Positions 1 to 5,721 of a DNA stretch of 6,739 nucleotides are shown piece by piece. The notes under the pieces were generated by a model that did no database searches, was not told the origin of the DNA, and saw nothing but the letters and a program-made list of their open reading frames with translations. This DNA comes from Hydrogenophaga sp. (GTDB lineage: Bacteria; Pseudomonadota; Gammaproteobacteria; Burkholderiales; Burkholderiaceae_C): positions 1 through 6,739 of the forward strand of contig JAABRN010000014.1 of NCBI GenBank assembly GCA_011390855.1. The letters run 5' to 3'. How positions within the stretch are numbered: position 1 is the stretch's first letter; every line of letters begins with the position of its first letter. Made by a program: the position numbers and the translations under genes.

Positions 1-864
1 ATCACGTTGGGCGGCACACCAGCGCAACAGGCCCGCTACCTGAGCGCCGTGGCCACCGGGCAGAAGATCGCGGCCTTTGCACTGAGCGAACCCGATGCCG
101 GCTCCGACGTGGCGGCCATGGCAACCCGCGCCACCCAGACCACCAGCGGCTGGACGCTGGAAGGCACCAAGACCTGGATCAGCAATGGCGACCTGGCCGA
201 CTTCTACGTCACCTTCGCCAAGACCGATCCAGACGGCGGTTCACGGGGCATCAGCGCCTTCATCGTGGACGCTCCACAAGACGGGCTCGACAGCAGCTCA
301 CACATCCACGTGATGGCACCCCACCCGCTGGCCACGCTGCGCTTTGCCGATTGCCAGATCGGTGCAGACGCCCTGGTGGGTAACGTCAACGGCGGCTTCA
401 AACTCGCCATGCAGACGCTGGACATCTTCCGTGCATCTGTGGCGGCGGCGGCGCTGGGCATGGCCCGCCGTGCCTTCTCTGAGGCCGTGCACCAGGCCAA
501 AAACCGCCGTATGTTCGGCCAACACCTGGCCGACTTCCAGCTCACCCAGGCGCGACTCGGCGAGATGAGCGCGCTCATCGACGCCGCCGCCCTGCTCACC
601 TACCGCGCTGCCTGGATGCGGGACTGCAGCACCACGCAGGGCGCAGGCACACCGGCCTACACCGCTGCGGCCGCCAGCGCCAAGCTCACCGCCACCGAAA
701 ACGCCCAGCGCGTGATCGACATGGCGCTGCAGATGTTTGGCGGGCGCGGCGTGCAGGTGGGTGAGAAGGTGGAAAGCCTGTACCGCGACATTCGTTCGCT
801 GCGCATCTACGAAGGCGCGAGCGAAGTGCAGTTGCTGATCCTCGGCAAAGCGGCGCTTAAATGA
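1..864 (+). CDS. Acyl-CoA dehydrogenase, C-terminal three quarters (5' end outside window)
   Basis: FAD-dependent alpha,beta-dehydrogenation of an acyl-CoA, cytoplasmic, with electrons passed to electron-transferring flavoprotein. The frame is open from base 1 (I-T-L-G-G-T-P...), so about 90-100 N-terminal residues are missing compared with the usual ~380; the TTG at 7 is not a credible start. Seen: the family signature [10 protein letters not shown] (codons around 79-108), then TKTWISN at the substrate/FAD face, an R-x-x-F-G FAD-binding motif (KNRRMFGQ, about 499-522), QMFGGRGV (about 730-753), and the terminal [10 protein letters not shown]. Its Glu at 811-813 aligns with the catalytic base of medium-chain-type enzymes. 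The gene ends 178 bases before an aryl-CoA ligase and is followed at once by a structured repeat. Inference: it works on a CoA-bound intermediate of aromatic-acid breakdown, but sequence alone does not fix the substrate. Family very sure, substrate unknown. Confidence 0.95.
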   Translation: MTLGGTPAQQARYLSAVATGQKIAAFALSEPDAGSDVAAMATRATQTTSGWTLEGTKTWISNGDLADFYVTFAKTDPDGGSRGISAFIVDAPQDGLDSSSHIHVMAPHPLATLRFADCQIGADALVGNVNGGFKLAMQTLDIFRASVAAAALGMARRAFSEAVHQAKNRRMFGQHLADFQLTQARLGEMSALIDAAALLTYRAAWMRDCSTTQGAGTPAYTAAAASAKLTATENAQRVIDMALQMFGGRGVQVGEKVESLYRDIRSLRIYEGASEVQLLILGKAALK

Positions 865-865
865 A

Positions 866-947
866 CACCCCCGCCGCGCTTCACGCGACCCCCTCAAGGG
901 GGCGACACCAGAGGCCCGGCGGAGCCGGTTCCTCGGTGTCTGCTGGA
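866..947 (+). repeat. Structured intergenic repeat, copy 1
   Basis: Starts 1 base after the acyl-CoA dehydrogenase stop. Modules in order: hairpin CGCG/CGCG (875-878 with 884-887); C5-TCAA-G5 hairpin (889-902); outer stem GACACC (904-909) with GGTGTC (935-940), enclosing GAGG/CCTC (911-914 with 931-934) and an apical CCGGC-GGA-GCCGG hairpin (916-928); tail ending CTGGA. There is no U-tract, so it is not a textbook rho-independent terminator. A role in 3'-end protection or rho-type termination is inference. Confidence 0.85.
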
Positions 948-966
948 AGGGGACATTTCGCGTCGG

Positions 967-988
967 ATGCATGGTCTATGCATGGTCT
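967..988. repeat. Perfect 11-bp tandem duplication upstream of the aryl-CoA ligase
   Basis: ATGCATGGTCT occurs twice with no spacer (967-977, 978-988). A GTCT-G-AGAC inverted repeat (985-993) overlaps its end. The 11-bp period is about one helical turn, so a regulator could contact the same DNA face twice. It lies 55 bases before the ligase start, between the structured repeat and the ribosome binding site. An operator role is inference; a recent slippage duplication is equally possible. Confidence 0.5.
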
Positions 989-1030
989 GAGACGCCTTGT
1001 CTGCACTACCTGAACCCTGCGTTTTGAATG

Positions 1031-1037
1031 AAGGAAG
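1031..1037 (+). promoter_or_regulatory. Ribosome binding site that sets the ligase start
   Basis: AAGGAAG lies 5 bases before the ATG at 1043. It lies downstream of the alternative in-frame ATG at 1028, which has no purine-rich site of its own. This favours 1043, removing five residues (MKEVA) from the longest possible reading. Confidence 0.7.
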
Positions 1038-1042
1038 TTGCC

Positions 1043-2677
1043 ATGCCGTCTGCCCAGATCGACCGATTCGTCCACGACCATTTGCCCCCTGATGATCAAT
1101 GGCCGGAGATGCGCTACGACCTGCCCGAGCTGCGCGTGCCAGAACAATTCAATGTGGTGCAGGCTCTGTTCGATCGCGCCTTCTCGCAAGGCCATGCCGA
1201 TCGCCCGCTGTTCCGCAGCGACGAGCGCACGCTGAGCTACGCGCAGGCGCTGGCCGAGGTGCAGCGCATCGGCCATGTGCTCACGCAAGACCTGGCTCTG
1301 GTGCCTGGCAATCGGGTGCTGCTGCGCGGCGGCAACTCCATTGCCATGGCGCTGGCCTGGCTGGCGGTGGTGCGGGTGGGCTGTATCGCGGTGGCATCCA
1401 TGCCGCTGCTGCGCGCCAGTGAACTTCAAGCCATCGTGGCCAAATCGAAACCCAGCGCCGCGCTGTGCGACGTGAAGCTGCAGGACGAACTCAAGACCGC
1501 TCTGGCAGCCGACCCGACCACCGCCGCGCTGCCCCTTCGCGTATTCAATGTGGGCGACGCCGCCGTGGCCCTGCCTGATTCGCTCGAAGCCCTGGCCCGT
1601 CACCACACCGCCACCGGCGACGCCTGCCCCACAGCCGCCAGCGACATCGCCTTGCTGGCCTTCACCTCTGGCACCACTGGCAAGCCGAAGGCTGCGGTGC
1701 ACAGCCACCACGACGTGATGGCTGCCTGCGAAACCTGGCCGCGTCACGTGCTGCGCGCCACACCGGAAGACATCGTCATGGGCTCCCCACCGCTGGCCTT
1801 CACTTTTGGCCTGGGCGGCCTGCTGGTGTTTCCCATGTGGGCCGGCGCTTCGGTGTACTTCCCCAGCATTCCGTACACGCCCGAAGCCATGGTCACACTC
1901 ATGAATCGCGTGGGCGCCACCATCTGCTACACCGCTCCCACCTTCTACCGGCAGATGGCGCCTTTCGCCAAACAGCACGGCGTGGGCCAACTGCGCATCA
2001 GCGTGAGCGCAGGCGAAGGCCTGCCTGATGCCACGCGCCAGTTGTGGAGAGAAGCCAGCGGCCTTGAAATGCTCGACGGCATCGGCGCCACCGAAATGTT
2101 CCACATCTTCATCTCATCACCCCCCGAAAAAGTGCGGCGCGGCGCCATCGGCCAGGTGGTTCCGGGCTACGAGGCCCGCATCGTGGACGAACAAGGCCAG
2201 CCCGTGCCACACGGCCAGGTGGGCCGGCTGGCGGTGAAAGGTCCCACCGGTTGCCGCTATCTGGACGATCCGCGCCAGGCGCAGTACGTGGTCGACGGCT
2301 GGAACTATCCCGGCGACGCCTTCAGCCAGGACGCCGACGGCTACTTCTTCTACCAGGCCCGCACCGACGACATGATCATCACCGCGGGCTACAACGTGGC
2401 CGGGCCCGAAGTGGAAGCCTCGCTGCTCCTGCACCCGGCGGTGGCCGAATGCGGCGTGGTGGGCCGGCCCGACGATGAGCGCGGCATGGTCATCGTGGCC
2501 TATGTGGTGCTCAAGCCTGGCGAAGCGGGCGACGCCGCACAGGTCAAGGCTCTGCAAGACCATGTGAAGCATTCGCTGGCGCCCTACAAATACCCACGCG
2601 ACGTGATCTTCGTGAATCAGTTGCCGCGCACCGAGACGGGCAAGTTGCAGCGGTTCGCTCTCCGAGCACAGAAGTGA
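1043..2677 (+). CDS. Aryl-CoA ligase (AMP-forming), benzoate/2-aminobenzoate-CoA ligase type
   Basis: 544 residues, typical for the family. Predicted to activate an aromatic acid with ATP and CoA (acid to acyl-AMP to acyl-CoA) in the cytoplasm. ANL-superfamily motifs appear in order: the P-loop FTSGTTGKPK (about 207-216), YTAPTFYRQM and SAGEGLP in the acid-binding region, GATE (348-351), GDAF (424-427), the hinge region around ARTDDMIITAGYNV (about 439-452), and a C-terminal TGKLQR whose Lys534 aligns with the adenylation lysine. The N-terminus (FVHDHLPPDDQWPEM...YDLPEL) and GNRVLLRG...AVASMPLLRA resemble proteins I know as 2-aminobenzoate- or benzoate-CoA ligases. Flanking acyl-CoA dehydrogenase and RidA genes favour an amino-aromatic substrate. 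Start 1043 is chosen for its Shine-Dalgarno. Benzoate, salicylate or another aryl acid cannot be excluded. Confidence 0.88.
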   Translation: MPSAQIDRFVHDHLPPDDQWPEMRYDLPELRVPEQFNVVQALFDRAFSQGHADRPLFRSDERTLSYAQALAEVQRIGHVLTQDLALVPGNRVLLRGGNSIAMALAWLAVVRVGCIAVASMPLLRASELQAIVAKSKPSAALCDVKLQDELKTALAADPTTAALPLRVFNVGDAAVALPDSLEALARHHTATGDACPTAASDIALLAFTSGTTGKPKAAVHSHHDVMAACETWPRHVLRATPEDIVMGSPPLAFTFGLGGLLVFPMWAGASVYFPSIPYTPEAMVTLMNRVGATICYTAPTFYRQMAPFAKQHGVGQLRISVSAGEGLPDATRQLWREASGLEMLDGIGATEMFHIFISSPPEKVRRGAIGQVVPGYEARIVDEQGQPVPHGQVGRLAVKGPTGCRYLDDPRQAQYVVDGWNYPGDAFSQDADGYFFYQARTDDMIITAGYNVAGPEVEASLLLHPAVAECGVVGRPDDERGMVIVAYVVLKPGEAGDAAQVKALQDHVKHSLAPYKYPRDVIFVNQLPRTETGKLQRFALRAQK

Positions 2678-2778
2678 CACCCCCCGCCGCGCTTCGCGCG
2701 ACCCCCCTCTCTGACGCCTTCGGCTTGGAGGGGGGCGACACTTCGGGCCGGCAGAGCCGGACCCTCGGTGTCCCTGGA
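2678..2778 (+). repeat. Structured intergenic repeat, copy 2 (enlarged middle hairpin)
   Basis: Starts directly after the ligase stop. First hairpin CGCGC-TTC-GCGCG (about 2689-2701). The short C5/G5 hairpin is replaced by a longer stem, CCCCCCTC (2702-2709) with GAGGGGGG (2728-2735), holding a nested GCC-TTC-GGC (2716-2724). Outer stem GACAC (2737-2741) with GTGTC (2768-2772), enclosing GGG/CCC and apical CCGGC-AGA-GCCGG (2748-2760). Ends in CTGGA. The long perfect stem could impede RNA polymerase or exonucleases; no U-tract follows directly. Confidence 0.85.
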
Positions 2779-2855
2779 TGGGTCTGTGGCGCTCGCAGGT
2801 TTGCGGGTGCCCTCCATCACCTTTGATTTTTTCTTCCTTGAATGATGGCCCTCAC

Positions 2856-3245
2856 ATGAAAATGCTTCAACCGCCCGGATGGGCCACTCCAAAGGGCTAC
2901 GCCAACGGCGTGGCCGCCAAAGGCACCATGGTTTTCGTGGGTGGTCAGATCGGCTGGAACGGTGCGCAGGAGTTCGAGAGCGACGACTTCATCGTCCAGA
3001 CCCGACAGGCGCTGCTCAACATCCGCGACGTGCTGGCCTGCGCTGGTGCGGGACCAGAACACATGGTGCGCATGACCTGGTACATCGTCGACCGAGTGGA
3101 ATACAACGCCCGCCTGCGCGAGCTGGGCTCGGTCTACCGTGAGGTGATGGACAAACACTTCCCTGCCATGACCTGCGTGGAGGTGAGCGCGCTGGTGGAG
3201 GAGCGTGCCAAGGTGGAGATTGAGGTGACGGCAATCATTGAATAG
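2856..3245 (+). CDS. RidA/YjgF/YER057c/UK114-family protein lacking the catalytic arginine
   Basis: 129 residues, the normal Rid-domain length; members form trimers with active sites at subunit interfaces. Canonical RidA hydrolyses reactive enamines/imines to ketones and ammonia. Seen: YANGVAAKGTMVFVGGQIGWN near the N-terminus, then QTRQALLNIRDVLACAGAGPEHMVRMTWYI, and FPAMTCVEVSALVEERAKVEIEV at the C-terminus. In E. coli RidA the last motif reads ARSCVEV with Arg105; here that position is Met105, while the following Cys107 and the terminal Glu-Ile-Glu are kept. It is therefore probably a non-RidA Rid subgroup whose activity may differ or be lost. Start 2856 is preferred because the upstream in-frame ATG at 2778 lies at the end of the structured repeat. 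The Shine-Dalgarno is weak, so 2862 is an alternative. Context with the aryl-CoA ligase suggests handling of an imine from an aminoaryl-CoA pathway (inference). Confidence 0.9.
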   Translation: MKMLQPPGWATPKGYANGVAAKGTMVFVGGQIGWNGAQEFESDDFIVQTRQALLNIRDVLACAGAGPEHMVRMTWYIVDRVEYNARLRELGSVYREVMDKHFPAMTCVEVSALVEERAKVEIEVTAIIE

Positions 3246-3325
3246 CACCCCCGCCGCGCTGCGCGCGACCCCCTCAAGGGGGCGATGCCTTGGACCGGCA
3301 GAGCCGGATCTTCGGCATCCTTGGA
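3246..3325 (+). repeat. Structured intergenic repeat, copy 3
   Basis: Starts directly after the RidA-family stop, in the 134-base gap to the convergent nitroreductase-type gene. Hairpin CGCGC/GCGCG (about 3255-3267), C5-TCAA-G5 hairpin (3269-3282), outer stem GATGCC (3284-3289) with GGCATC (3314-3319), apical CCGGC-AGA-GCCGG (3295-3307), tail TTGGA. Two outer-stem pairs are changed on both sides relative to copy 1. It could act as a bidirectional barrier between the converging genes (inference). Confidence 0.85.
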
Positions 3326-3342
3326 TTAAGACACCTTGTGCC

Positions 3343-3354
3343 GGAGGTGCCTCC
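3343..3354. other. Small GGAGG/CCTCC inverted repeat between converging genes
   Basis: GGAGG-TG-CCTCC is a short palindrome 25 bases from the 3' end of the minus-strand gene. It has no U-tract on either strand, so it is at most a weak hairpin at the end of that transcript. Confidence 0.25.
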
Positions 3355-3379
3355 TCTCGCAGCCTGGCATTCCTTTGCC

Positions 3380-4540
3380 TCAGGCTCGAATCACATGCGC
3401 ATCCACCCCCCGCCTCGGCGAAGGTTCAATCACCGGCGCACGCCCCAGCCTGGCCCACATCTGCACCGTGAAGCGTGGCAGCGGCGCGCCCACCAGTTCG
3501 TGTATTTCGCGGTAGAGAGCGGCCTGTTCGGGGTATTCCTGCAGGGCTTGTGAGATGGGTTGCATGGAAAGGCCCTGCCCCGTGGCGGCGAGCTGGGCGC
3601 GGGCCCAGGCGCGACCCGCTTCGATCTGGGTGACGCGGTCATTGCCTTCGGTGACCAGCCAGTAGAACGCGGGCGTGGTGTCGATCTTGGGGTTGAAATC
3701 GTCGATCTGCATGCGAGTGGCCGAATCGTCTGGACCCGGCGGCTTGCTGCGGTCGAACAGACCCACGGCGGCCAGCGCGCGCACCAGCGGATCGTTGAGG
3801 GAAATGCCGTCGCGGTGTTGGGCAATCTCCTTCGGCCCCACGCGCAGCACATGGATCGATTCCATCACCGTGCGCGGCGTCACCAGTTCGATGCGCCAGG
3901 CTTCCTTGGCAATACGCCGGTGCTCGGCCATGGCGTCTGTTTGCGATGCCAGCACGAAGCCGGTGCGCATGCGTGCAGGGGATGTGCTGGCAGCGATGGC
4001 GGCAAGTGCCTCGGGCGCGGGCTCACGGGGTTCGTAGGCTTCCCGGTTGGTGCGCCGAAGGAACACTTGCTGGAACAAGGGATCGCGCGTCACGCCTGCA
4101 TCGGGCACCAGGCGGATCTGCGCCGTGGGTCGTCCGTCCACCGCGGTCGGCCCGAACACGCCTTGAGGAAACAGCGCGATCTCGGCGCGCAGGCCTTTTT
4201 CCCTTGCGGCCAGGTCCAGCAACTCCAGGAAGGTGCCCTGGCTCATCATCATCTGGCGCGAGTACGGATCGGTCTCTGGCAACAGGCGGGTTCGGTCGAT
4301 GTGCAGGGTGATCACATCCGGCACCGACAGGTCCACCAGCCAGCTCTGCAGGTTGTGGGAGTGTGGCGCCAGGATGGCGTGGCTGAGCACCCAGCGGCGC
4401 GGGTCTGACTCAACGCCTGGCCCGTTCCAGGCGGCGATGGCTTCGGGGGGCAGCGCGCTGCTGCAGCCAACCATGGTGGTGGCGGTGGCAGCGGCAATGG
4501 CGCCGCCACCTGCGATGCGAATGAACTGTCTGCGTTGCAT
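3380..4540 (-). CDS. Acg-type nitroreductase-fold FMN-binding protein with Tat signal
   Basis: 386 residues from the chosen start. The N-terminus MQRRQFIRIAGGGAIAAATATTMVGCSS has the twin-arginine pattern RRxFI, a hydrophobic stretch and Met-Val-Gly-Cys26, a somewhat atypical lipobox. It is probably exported folded with its flavin and possibly lipid-anchored. Family motifs: SHAILAPHSHNLQSW (about 53-67), the equivalent of the nitroreductase FMN-contact APSSHNxQPW; LLPETDPYSRQMMMSQG (about 86-102); RRTNR (162-166); and EAGRAWARAQLAATGQGLSMQPISQ in the C-terminal third. These match the Acg family (Mycobacterium Rv2032-like), in which two nitroreductase-like halves are fused and the biochemical role is unsettled. 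The start at 4540 is supported by AAGGAG six bases upstream; an in-frame ATG at 4579 lacks a site. It is divergent from the LysR gene, its likely regulator. The substrate cannot be deduced. Confidence 0.85.
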   Translation of the reverse strand: MQRRQFIRIAGGGAIAAATATTMVGCSSALPPEAIAAWNGPGVESDPRRWVLSHAILAPHSHNLQSWLVDLSVPDVITLHIDRTRLLPETDPYSRQMMMSQGTFLELLDLAAREKGLRAEIALFPQGVFGPTAVDGRPTAQIRLVPDAGVTRDPLFQQVFLRRTNREAYEPREPAPEALAAIAASTSPARMRTGFVLASQTDAMAEHRRIAKEAWRIELVTPRTVMESIHVLRVGPKEIAQHRDGISLNDPLVRALAAVGLFDRSKPPGPDDSATRMQIDDFNPKIDTTPAFYWLVTEGNDRVTQIEAGRAWARAQLAATGQGLSMQPISQALQEYPEQAALYREIHELVGAPLPRFTVQMWARLGRAPVIEPSPRRGVDAHVIRA

Positions 4541-4641
4541 GAAACACTCCTTCGGCACCGACGACCGGCGCCATGACATGCATTGTCGAAAGCTCTCGCC
4601 TCATACACAATGGCTCAAATTCGAACACCAGCCATGCATGA
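4541..4641. promoter_or_regulatory. Divergent promoter/operator region between the Acg-type gene and lysR
   Basis: This 101-base gap must hold the promoters of both divergent genes. Seen: the minus-strand Shine-Dalgarno (4547-4552); an inverted repeat GACA-TGCAT-TGTC (4575-4587); the motif CATGCAT at 4577-4583 and again at 4633-4639; and a locally AT-richer stretch at 4600-4625. A TTGAGC hexamer on the minus strand (4613-4618) could be a -35 box, but its -10 partner is poor. LysR regulators usually bind such gaps at T-N11-A inverted repeats. The GACA/TGTC element is the best candidate I see, not a proven site. Confidence 0.45.
4547..4552 (-). promoter_or_regulatory. Ribosome binding site setting the start of the Acg-type gene
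   Basis: On the minus strand AAGGAG precedes the ATG at 4540 by six bases, an optimal arrangement. This selects the start that places the twin-arginine motif at residues 3-4. Confidence 0.85.
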
Positions 4642-5532
4642 ATGAATACCAGTGATTTCAACTGGACGCTCATCCGTTCCTTCCTCGCTGCACTGGACCG
4701 GGGCAGCCTGATGGCAGCCGCGCGCTCGCTGGGTACCACGCAACCCACGGTGGGGCGCCACATCGGCGAGCTGGAATCGCAACTGGGCGTGGTGCTGTTC
4801 GAGCGCACCGGGCGCGGGCTGGAGCCCACCCTGCATGCGCAGCGCCTGGCCGACGCAGCGCGTGCCATGGCCAGCGCAGCCGACCAGCTCGCGCGCCAGG
4901 CCTCCGGCGCCCAGAACGAGGCAAGTGGCACGGTGCGCATCAGTGCCAGCCAGCCGGTGACCTGCGTGCTGTTGCCTCCCTTGCTGCTCCAGATGCGTCT
5001 TGCATCGCCAGACATCCAGATCGACCTGGTATCCAGCAATACGGTAAGCAACCTGCTGCAGCGCGAAGCCGACATTGCGCTGCGCATGGTGCGGCCGGAT
5101 CAGGCGTCGCTGGTGTGCAAACGCGTCGGCCAGGTGGTCATTGGCACCTACGCCCACCGCGACTACCTGCGCCGCCGGGGCACACCGCGTGCACCCGCCG
5201 ACCTGCTGACACACGATCTGATCGGCAACGACCGCAGCACCGACATCGTTCGCGGTTTTGCCGACATGGGGTTCTCGATCAAGCGAGAAGACTTCGCCGT
5301 GCGCACGGATGACCTCAACGCCTACCATGCCGCTGTGGGTGCGGGTCTGGGGATTGGGTTTCTGCCGCGCTATGCGGCGCGTCTGAACACGGACCTGGTG
5401 CCCTTGCTTCCCCTGTTGTCCATTCCTCCGCTGCCCATGTGGCTGGCGGTTCACCGCGAGATTCGCAGCAACCCGCGCATCCGACAGGTCTGGGACTTTC
5501 TGGCCCAGGCCCTGCCACAGGCGCTAGGATGA
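4642..5532 (+). CDS. LysR-type transcriptional regulator
   Basis: 296 residues, the standard LysR length. The N-terminal winged helix-turn-helix (about residues 9-65) shows FLAALDRGSLMAAARSLGTTQPTVGRHIGELESQLGVVLFERTGRG, with the recognition helix around QPTVGRHI (34-41). A linker helix (about 65-90) leads to the periplasmic-binding-protein-like effector domain (about 93-290). That domain includes GTVRISASQPV and the late GAGLGIGFLPRYAA region typical of LysR co-inducer domains. LysR proteins are tetrameric DNA binders that usually control the divergent gene and themselves, so the Acg-type gene is the most likely target. The same-strand hydrolase 189 bases downstream may also be under its control. 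The start has no clear Shine-Dalgarno; upstream ATGs at 4634 and 4638 run into stops in other frames. The effector is unknown. Confidence 0.95.
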   Translation: MNTSDFNWTLIRSFLAALDRGSLMAAARSLGTTQPTVGRHIGELESQLGVVLFERTGRGLEPTLHAQRLADAARAMASAADQLARQASGAQNEASGTVRISASQPVTCVLLPPLLLQMRLASPDIQIDLVSSNTVSNLLQREADIALRMVRPDQASLVCKRVGQVVIGTYAHRDYLRRRGTPRAPADLLTHDLIGNDRSTDIVRGFADMGFSIKREDFAVRTDDLNAYHAAVGAGLGIGFLPRYAARLNTDLVPLLPLLSIPPLPMWLAVHREIRSNPRIRQVWDFLAQALPQALG

Positions 5533-5533
5533 A

Positions 5534-5626
5534 AACCCCTGCGCCGCTTCGCGCCACCCCCTCAAGGGGGCGGCACTGGCCGTCCGTCCTGAGCTTGTCG
5601 AAGGGCGGCCTGGCGGTGCCACTGGA
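5534..5626 (+). repeat. Structured intergenic repeat, copy 4 (apical hairpin replaced by a REP-like segment)
   Basis: Starts just after the lysR stop. First hairpin GCGC/GCGC (about 5541-5554), C5-TCAA-G5 hairpin (5557-5570), outer stem GGCAC (5572-5576) with GTGCC (5616-5620), inner stem GGCCG (5578-5582) with CGGCC (5606-5610). The usual CCGGC-GGA-GCCGG apex is missing; in its place is GTCCTGAGCTTGTCGAAGG (5586-5604), a short sequence widespread between genes in many bacteria. Ends CTGGA (5622-5626), repeated as CTGGA at 5627-5631 if the G of the following base run is included loosely. Confidence 0.8.
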
Positions 5627-5706
5627 CTGGACCGTTTCATGCGTCGCGGGTCGCGCGCAGCGCGGTAGAGCAACTGACATGAGACTGATCTCGCCATCTT
5701 CGCAGC

Positions 5707-5711
5707 AGGAG
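5707..5711 (+). promoter_or_regulatory. Ribosome binding site of the alpha/beta hydrolase
   Basis: AGGAG lies 10 bases before the ATG at 5722, slightly farther than ideal. It is the only good purine-rich site near this start and supports M-D-T-D-W as the N-terminus. Confidence 0.65.
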
Positions 5712-5721
5712 CACACCACCC

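Noticed and set aside
7..864. TTG at position 7 as the true start of the acyl-CoA dehydrogenase
   Set aside because: The frame is open to the window edge and the N-terminal domain of the family is missing, so the gene starts upstream of the window.
881..2104. Long open frame on the minus strand opposite the ligase (about 400 codons)
   Set aside because: Antisense shadow of a GC-rich gene: composition dominated by His, Gln, Gly and Arg, no recognisable domain, and it begins inside and ends beyond a clearly real gene.
2806..2832. Possible rho-independent terminator before the RidA-family gene (GGTG/CACC followed by a T-run)
   Set aside because: The stem has only four pairs with an eight-base loop, and the T-run is interrupted; too weak to call.
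3560..4408. 282-codon open frame on the plus strand
   Set aside because: It lies wholly opposite the Acg-type gene, whose family motifs and start signals are clear; the plus-strand product has no recognisable motif and a biased composition.
4615..5454. 279-codon open frame on the minus strand opposite lysR
   Set aside because: Shadow of the LysR gene, rich in Gln, His and Arg, with no domain and no ribosome binding site seen.
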